Assembly (NCBI GenBank): GCA_034440635.1
Contig: JAOTON010002243.1
Location: forward strand, 1,024,501 to 1,088,500
Direction: 5' to 3'
Origin: Lepas anatifera
Lineage: Eukaryota; Arthropoda; Thecostraca; Lepadidae
Length of the DNA stretch: 64,000 nt
The notes beneath the pieces are model-generated. The model saw only the letters and a list, made by a program, of their open reading frames with translations, had not been told where the DNA came from and did no database searches. A program made the translations under genes and the position numbers. Shown here in pieces: positions 57,116-64,000 of the stretch. Position 1 is the stretch's first letter. Every line of letters starts with the position of its first letter.

Positions 57116-59845
57116 TGTTTACTTGTCGTACTCACAGTAGGTAAGTAATTGCGGCACAGGTGGCAAGTTACGCTTAATAAGTAAGCCCATTCCTGTTTTG
57201 AGGTACACAAACGTTTTATCCATCCTATTTTCAAGCTCTTGATAAATGACGCTAGGTCTGTAACACGTAGGCCATCATACATTGCTTTTTGCTTCAATTT
57301 GTCACGTTTGATTGGATCACTTCTGTTATTCCAAAGAAAGGCATGGATCATTTTTCCAGCTCCCTTAATGCTTTTGGAGATGGTGTTGGGAGTGATATGA
57401 AAATATGAACTAATTTAGAAATTAACTAAGATTTTATAACGGTAATATTTCTCATCAGTGTTGTGTTTCGTCTTTTCCACTGCGTTAATTTTCATTGCCT
57501 GGACTCGATTCTGTCAAATTATCATCGGTTATTAAACCATTTGTTTTGTTTAATTGTATGTCCAAAATCTTCAATTCGTTTACGAATGTAAAACCCGATG
57601 CGTTACACTCGTTTCGCGTTACACTCGTTGGTCCGATGGATAGACATTTTGTTTTGTTTATGTTTAGATTCAGGTTCGAAGAATGTGAAAAGCTTGTTAG
57701 TTCGCTAACAATTACTCTTAACAAAATTTCGTCTGCTTTGACAATTGTTATTAAATCATCGTCGAATTGAGAGAGGCGAACCTCCGCTTCTGTTCTAAGT
57801 CGGATTCCAGTGAGTTGTAATGACCTTTTTTAGTTGATAGGCCAGTGGTTCAACCACTAAATTGAACAAATATCCGCCGGTCCGGTCACCCTGTCTGATA
57901 CCTTGCCTTAAATCAATTTTTCACCAAAATATCAATCACGAATATTTCGACAAAAATTTCCGGAATTAGCATACAATAAGTTGATCATCGATCTAAATTG
58001 CGGTCCAAAGTTGGAAACTAAACTTTGTTTTCAAAAGTTCCAGGAAACAGACAAGAACGCTGCCTCAAAATCAACCGCTAGGATAAGACCACATTGTTTC
58101 TCCTTGTTTAGATAATCATAACGTCATAAACAAGCCTCGTGTTTTCCCCTGGGTATCTGCCTTTAATGTATGCTGGCTAAGTCGACGAGATAAATGTTTC
58201 CATGACGCTTTTAAGCCTGTTTCCATGGCAGCAGAAATAATTTTTAAGTCAGTATGAGTAGCCATGACATGTATTTGCCCATACACATACAAGTATGTTT
58301 AAAAAGACACGACAGAAGATTAAAACGTCCTCGTTCAAGTCCGGCGGCAACAGACTAGAGATGGATCTCCAGCCCTTCAGAGACTGTCTGCCTTGGCCTG
58401 GCTTTAGAATTCAGGTAACTGTGCCTTCTCGAAAAGACTTACATGTGTTACCTTGCGTTATGCTCTTATTAAGGACTCTTAACCCACACCCCGGTGGGCC
58501 TCCGAGCCACCTTCGCCCTGGTGGGGGGTGTTTGAACACCCCCTCGAACTCGGCCCCTATGCGGGATAGCGGGAAAATGCGAAAGCCGGTGGAGAGTTCA
58601 TACAAATTCATGACGAAACTATATCGGTCACTTTTTGGCTCAGGTCAATATTGAGGTCATGACGGGTCAAGGAAAGTGGGATTTTGAGTAGGCGTTTTTG
58701 GGCTCTGGCGTCTTACAGAGTTGAGTTAGAATCACTTTTAGGCACCATTCGCTTTCTCTCGTCACGAAATATCGAACGATGTATAACATGACCATACTAG
58801 GTCAAAACAAAAAAATTACCTAACCTGAGGTCAGGTCAAGGTCACTTTTTAATCTAGCATAGCCAATATCAAGCGACTCGCAATAGCAATCTGAACGCAA
58901 TGATATCAAAATGAAAGTTGTTATTGCATAGCAAAGTTATTAACCTAAGTCTAATTTGACCTAATCTGACATAAGTCCCATTGTGTGGTATAAGTTTCAA
59001 TCCGATAGATTCGCCCATTTCTTACTTATACCACCTTAAAAAAATTTTGATGCGAGGTCACTTGACCTGCACTGGTGACCTGACCTGAAATGACCCAACC
59101 ATTAAAGACGGAAAAGGCTGCGGAATTGATCAAGGGTAAGGTGTGCCAAGTACGGTGGCAACTCGCGCTGCCATTTTTCGTGCGGCCAGAAAAACCAAAG
59201 GGAGGTGTTCAACCCCCCCCCACCTGAACGAGGGTTAAAAGGAATGGGCCAAGGAACGTCCAGAATTGCTTGAAGAAAGGTGCTGTAAAGCCGTTTACAC
59301 CTGGAGATCTTCTTTTTTCATACTGGTAAATGATTGTGCAAGCTCGGTAAGTGTTACTGCTTTCTCTAGTTTCAGTTTCTGATCATAGCTCAATTTATTT
59401 TCAGTTTTGTCTTCGAGAAACGAAGACGCATTCACGTCGGAATTTTAATCCGGTATATTTCTCCGATAGGTGATTAGAGAGCTCTTTCAAAATGTCTCGC
59501 TTATTAGTGATGAACTGATGTCCTTGTACACAATTTATTAATTTTTGAATTGCACTTCTTTTTTCAAGAGAAAGAAAATGTTTTGAACATTTCTCCCCTT
59601 CCTCATGCCACGCTACTCTGGATCGAACAATAAGTCCCTGGAGTTTTGGCTCTCGTATTTTCACTAGTCTGTCTTTTGCTCTTGCTAAATCGTTGTACAT
59701 TTCTCAATCTTTGTTTGGAATTACTTTTTCTAATCGTTCAATTTCGTGCATCATTTTCTTTTCCTCTTCCTTTTTCCCCGTGCCTTACGTTTGGAGTATC
59801 GTACAGATGACCCCCGAATCACCATAAGAAGTGTTTCATATGCTC
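57116..59845 (-). pseudogene. Second copy of the Tx1-type LINE ORF2, truncated and interrupted
   Basis: The minus strand reads in order: the pre-RT linker (GLIVRSRVAWHEEGEKCSKHF), the RT start (IPK-like, GW-RSIS), motif A (AVDFEAAF), GIRQGD, a decayed motif C region (FDDDLI where the related motif is F/YADD), a thumb (NKTKCLSIGP) and FLWN with IKSLKIGWIKR. It lacks the endonuclease and the extreme C-terminus, and has many stops. It is the same family as 42055..45217. It keeps the segment which that copy has lost, while lacking others. The TTAA transposon 58483..59234 sits inside the RT. Confidence 0.85.
58483..59234 (+). mobile_element. TTAA-target transposon inside the LINE
   Basis: TTAA at 58479-58482 and 59235-59238. 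The ends are CCCACACCCCGGTGGG and, inwards from the right, CCCTCGTTCAGGTGGG. Removing it and one TTAA restores continuity with the sister LINE at 43560-43580, which is direct evidence for the TTAA target. The interior is AGGTCA-rich without coding capacity. Confidence 0.9.
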
Positions 59846-60120
59846 AGGACCCCCAAGAGTGATTCTCGGGAGCCCAAGGGACCAATGCTCGGGGGCTCCC
59901 CATACTGATTCTTGGGATGCCCTGAGACTAAGCTCGGGGGGCCCAGAAACGTTTAGTTACGGCACTGCTCCAAGCACACCCAAATCAAACTAAAGCAGGC
60001 CCCAAGCACACCCAAATCAAACTAAAGCAGGCCCCAAGCACATCCAAACCAACCCAAATCATGTCATACAAGCGAACGCCAAAATCAAATCGGGCCCCCA
60101 AATTTCCCAAGGGAGGGGGG
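59846..60120. repeat. Degenerate CTCGGGGGC repeats and a 32-bp tandem repeat
   Basis: Diverged CTCGGGGGCTCCC blocks are followed by about three units of AAGCACACCCAAATCAAACT plus AAAGCAGGCCCC at 59970-60060. Confidence 0.75.
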
Positions 60121-60557
60121 TGTGCAGCCCCCATAGACTCTCTGGTTTCGCCGCCAGTAATTATGTTTGTGTTTTTTTATATCCAGCTTCGTTCCATTAT
60201 TTCCCATATGCCTCAGCACACCTGTCAAACCATCAACTGAAGGTTTCATGTATCGTATTTCTTTGGTGTAGATTTGTGTTACTCTCGAACGTGAGGTTTT
60301 CTGTGTTTTACCAGTTGATGGTGTGCCCTGTGTCTACGGCGTGTTCTGCGGTTGCTCCGTTTGTTCGATCACGGCATGGTGCGTGAGATGTCCCATATGC
60401 TCTTTCTTCCTTTCGGCTAGATTTCGTCAACTTTGCCCCTCATGCACTGCATGAGGGCAAAGTTCTCATCTCATCATTTCATCTTATAGATGACTCCTAG
60501 GTTTTTTCTCTGGTATAGGATCCTTAATGTGAACCATGCTGCGCGTGTTGTTTCGGG

Positions 60558-60917
60558 GCGAAGACGTTACGATCGCACCAGCGACGTGATTGATAGGCTA
60601 GGCTGGCTCACTGTAGATTATATGTAAAAATACCATCGTTTTACAGTCTTACAAAGGTTTTGTTGACTGCTGACCCAGAGGGCATTTCAGACCACCTGAC
60701 AACCAGGCTAGACATGTATGGGCGAAATACCGGACAAGATGGCATGCTGGTTACGCCAGCGATTCGCACAGAATCCGGTAGACGGAGGTTCTACTCGGCT
60801 ATACACATGTATAACGAACTTCCCCAGGTCATCCGCCAACACAGCCTGGGAAGATTCAAGTACGAGCTGAAAAGACACCTGATTGAGACGCAGCGACATA
60901 ATCGTGACACCAGGTGA
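60558..60917 (+). pseudogene. C-terminal fragment of a non-LTR retrotransposon polyprotein
   Basis: The end of a LINE ORF2 downstream of the RT. RRRYDRTSDVIDRLGWL lies in one frame up to a TAA near 60628. After a shift the frame continues through LTADPEGISDHLTTRL, TESGRRRFYSAIHMYNELP and FKYELKRHL to a TGA after 60917. The 'R-T-x-x-G-x-R-x-F...N-x-L-P...F-K-x-x-L' pattern is shared by CR1/L2/RTE-like elements, so the clade is unclear. No poly(A) or TSD was found. Confidence 0.7.
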
Positions 60918-61141
60918 CGTTTGGGTTTTGCTTCTGGTGACCACTTTTTATAGTCTTATCGGTATTTTATATTATTGTTTCAGATATTTTGACATCATTT
61001 TGCTATCAACCATTTCGACATGCATGTACATACGTGTGAATGTTTGAAATGTGTGATCACGCTACATCCCTCATCCATTTTGCCTTTTACAACTCGAGGC
61101 GCAAAATATCCATGCGGTGTATGGAGACGTCTTACATTGTC

Positions 61142-61242
61142 CAATAATAATGATAATAATGGTAATAACAATAATACTAATTATAATAATACTAATACTA
61201 ATAAAAATGATAATAATAATAACAATAATAATAATAATAATG
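61142..61242. repeat. Imperfect (AAT)n microsatellite
   Basis: AAT trinucleotides with interruptions. Frames across it encode runs of Asn and Ile and are artefacts. Confidence 0.93.
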
Positions 61243-61916
61243 ACGAACATTTGCATTACGGACAGTTGGGAGTACATGTAAGTATAGATGTTGAAGATAT
61301 GGCTAACGCCATTTATTGCTTGTGCTGTTCCGTCCTCATCGCCGAATACCATGACTGTTTGCTTTCCTTGTGCTTGCCGTTGAAGATGCTGATATCGTCG
61401 GTACATCCATTCTGGACGTTTCCTGCTGGGCCCGCGCTGGCTTAGGTATGTTTGTAGTGAAATTAGTCTTCACTTCCTTCATCTCACTGTCGAAAACAGT
61501 CGACGGGTATTTGTTTAGTTTCAGTATATCACCGATGTTTCCTAGCTCAGTCAGGCAGGGATCCACTTCCTCGCGAATTGTAAGTGCCCGTTGGGTCAGA
61601 GTTTGGCTTACTGCCAGGTTTTGATGTTTCGAGTGATGGCTGTCATAGTTCAGGTTTGTTTAACTGATGTTGGTTGGTAGTAGACTTCAGTTTGTACATC
61701 ACCGTCCTCTTTCCGTGTCGGTGTCATGTGAAAGAATAATAGCTTTCCCTTTACATCGTTTTCCGCAATAAACTTGATTTCAGGCCTCATACTCATGAAA
61801 AGAAAAAGGCCGATTTTATGATGGGTTTTTAACTGAGGTAGGACTTTGGAAGAATATGTAAAAAAACACCACTAGAAAATTTCAGTTCACCCAAATATCA
61901 CTGTATTCACATTCCA

Positions 61917-61920
<4 letters not shown>

Positions 61921-61981
<61 letters not shown>
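61921..61981. repeat. (AT)n microsatellite
   Basis: Pure AT tract of about 60 bp. Confidence 0.98.
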
Positions 61982-61983
<2 letters not shown>

Positions 61984-62890
61984 AAATGAAAGGCCCTGAG
62001 GGTCCGAATTCAAACCATGAAAAAAGTATTTCCATCTGCTGGCAATGATTTGATTGGTCAAATCTTTACCTCCTCCCACTATCACTTTTTAATTCACCAG
62101 CCTCACGTGTCGGGAGGTAAGCTCCAAGAATATCATGTAAATCTTCCTGTATCCATAAATTTCTGACATTAATTTCCATGCCGTCTTTACTCTTGGGTTT
62201 TAATTTCGGAGAGCAAATTAGTTTTAATTATTGAATGACGATAGCACACGGAATTTGAAAAGCGAGTCTTTGTTGTTCCTGCGATCAGGGCTATGATTTT
62301 TTAGACGACAGAAACCGTTGTTATGATGATGTCATGTCATTTCTCACAATTTCTAATCAGTGACACATTTACTTTCAGGTGATGTAAAGGGGATGGGTCG
62401 AACATAGACTGAATTCGCCTGCTGATACACCCTTGATGGGTAAGAAACCAAAGCAGAGTGCTTTTAACAGGAACCCCTGTGCGTTACGTTTAAACCAATC
62501 TTTCTCTGGTTTTGTTTGCAATGGCATAGAAGGCACTGGAAGTAGTTGATGCCTCTGTGGTGAATAACTTGCTCTACGTGCTTGGCCTTGTTCCCATAGG
62601 TCATCCAATCTCCACCACCTTGCTCCCAGGAGAGAAGAGTTCTCTTCTGGAGTTTCCTATCGGTCAGACGAGTTCAGCAGAGTACTACACTGCTTTGCTG
62701 GGAGTTTGGAACAGGCAATGCTTTGGTAGGTAGTTGGAGCATGCCACGGGAACAGATTCATCCTGACCAGCACTACCCTCCCTTTGGTGTTATCTCCGCC
62801 TTCCCTCAGTTCATCATCACTAATCCGCAATGGTATGACTCGGTAACAATAATACACTGCGTAATTACATGACAGGTAACTCGAAAACCA

Positions 62891-62891
<1 letters not shown>

Positions 62892-62936
<45 letters not shown>
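62892..62936. repeat. (CT)n microsatellite
   Basis: Pure CT tract of about 45 bp. Confidence 0.98.
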
Positions 62937-62938
<2 letters not shown>

Positions 62939-63744
62939 TACGCTTACTCCCATAGGTTTTTTTAGTCTTACCTTTATAAAACTCGTGATCGTTGCGTTTA
63001 TTTTTTTCTCACTAGTTTTTCTGCTGTATATTGTGTGCGAGCATTCTCTAGCACGCCATTTAATTACCAACCGTCTCTGAGTGAAAGGTCATTTTTGTGT
63101 TTTGCATAGTATGTTGATGGCGCACTTTGCTGGAGCTAATTTGCCGAGTACGGTACGAGTTTGATAGTCAGGAAGCTCTTGAATAATTTGGTGCCGTGAA
63201 ATTCTGCACAAATTAAACACTAAAAGGTATGAGGTAAATACCACTGGTAGGTATAGAGTATAAACGACTAGAGCAAGCTAAATCACTCGCCTGTTTTCCT
63301 GAAAAACTGTTTATCATTAGCAATGTACAGCTAAAAGTTTTTCCGTTGTATTATTCCTTATCTGACTACTTGGTCACGTACATCGCTTTATAAAATCAAC
63401 ATGCGTGAAAAAAGGAAGTCTCAGTGAAATAAAAGGAAGTCTCAGTGAAATATCCTGGTACATGATTATGACACAAAACCCTCCTTACCACCGACAACTG
63501 TCACGAGAAGTGACCATGGTGGCCTCGGAAAACTTTGAGCACAATACCTCAGACCTGTTCTATAGGGTAGATTTAGGCCAAGAAGTGCCGTTTGCCGACT
63601 GGCCTGCCCTTGTCCAGGCCTCTTCTCCCACATTTGTACCGAGAGAGTAGTGGTTGGCCCGGATGGCAGAGCCGAACAGGTGCTCCCTGGCTCATCGATC
63701 GTCGGCGAGATCGTCTCAGCCGGCCGTAGGACTGGGAAATGGTC

Positions 63745-63945
63745 CCAGGCACGACAGGTCCGGCGCCGCCCGGCCGCTCCGCAGACGTCCCACGCAGCTC
63801 CCGGGCCTCATCCCCGGCCGCCCGCAGACGTCCCACGCAGCTCCCGGGCCTCATCCCCGGCCGCTCCGCAGACGTCCCACGCAGCTCCCGGCCTCATCCC
63901 CGGCCGCTCCGCAGACGTCCCACGCAGCTCCCGGGCCTCATCCCC
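63745..63945. repeat. ~44-bp GC-rich minisatellite, about four units
   Basis: Units are CGCAGACGTCCCACGCAGCT, then CCCGGGCCTCATCCCCGGCC and GCTC, near the window end; the array may continue. Confidence 0.88.
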
Positions 63946-64000
63946 ACCGCGCCAGGCCCACCCAGGGCCGAGGCATCCCCTCCAGCGTCCAAGTCCCACT

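Larger units (their letters stand above)
60925..63740. other. AT-rich DNA with microsatellites, no gene recognised
   Basis: Contains AAT-type repeats (61142-61242), an (AT)n tract and a (CT)n tract; otherwise unique-looking. No exon is supported. Confidence 0.5.

Overview
This window looks like intronic and intergenic DNA from a repeat-rich invertebrate animal genome, probably an arthropod and possibly a crustacean. I cannot fix the species. There are no operons or bacterial signals. The only convincing host gene is on the minus strand. Three exons (17932..17732, 7881..7760, 2415..2265) have matching splice phases and encode parts of two immunoglobulin domains of a lachesin/klingon/IgLON-type neural cell-adhesion protein. 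Its 5' exons (first half of Ig1, signal peptide) and its third Ig domain are not recognisable here. Much or all of the rest of the window may be intron of this gene or the DNA upstream of it.

Nearly everything else is transposable elements, often nested, and tandem repeats. Several elements can be delimited to the base by target-site duplications (TSDs). (1) A TTAA-target family of non-autonomous DNA transposons, full of AGGTCA motifs, lies at 1024, 3835, 25443, 33413, 34307 and 58483, with fragments elsewhere. (2) hAT-type elements with 8-bp TSDs lie at 14939, 16449, 27337, 27074..31798 and 51164..53005. (3) A TA-target element lies at 4607..5417, inside a TTAA element. (4) Two copies of one L1/Tx1-clade LINE are present: 39051..45217 on plus and 59845..57116 on minus. 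Both are dead, with different deletions. (5) There are fragments of three other non-LTR retrotransposons (36745..37800, 52039..52881, 60558..60917) and two tRNA-derived SINE families. (6) A large inverted-repeat element at 24444..31819, possibly Penelope-like, carries a hammerhead-like motif in each arm.

The window also holds at least eleven minisatellite arrays with units from about 27 to 57 bp. Two have informative origins. The 51-bp array at 7179..7790 is built from the 3' edge of the Ig exon plus its splice donor, giving twelve tandem donors. The ~36-bp array at 51164..52026 grew from the end of a 160-bp hAT MITE. Layout: 1-18 kb holds the Ig exons among TTAA elements, SINEs and arrays; 18-24 kb mostly unique AT-rich DNA, one 36-bp array and a degenerate repeat; 24-32 kb the nested inverted-repeat/hAT complex; 33-38 kb back-to-back TTAA copies and a LINE relic carrying SINEs; 39-45 kb the Tx1-type LINE; 45-53 kb minisatellites, including a 1.5-kb 37-bp array; 53-64 kb relics, the second Tx1 copy and microsatellites. 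All calls are by reading; no alignment or database search was run.
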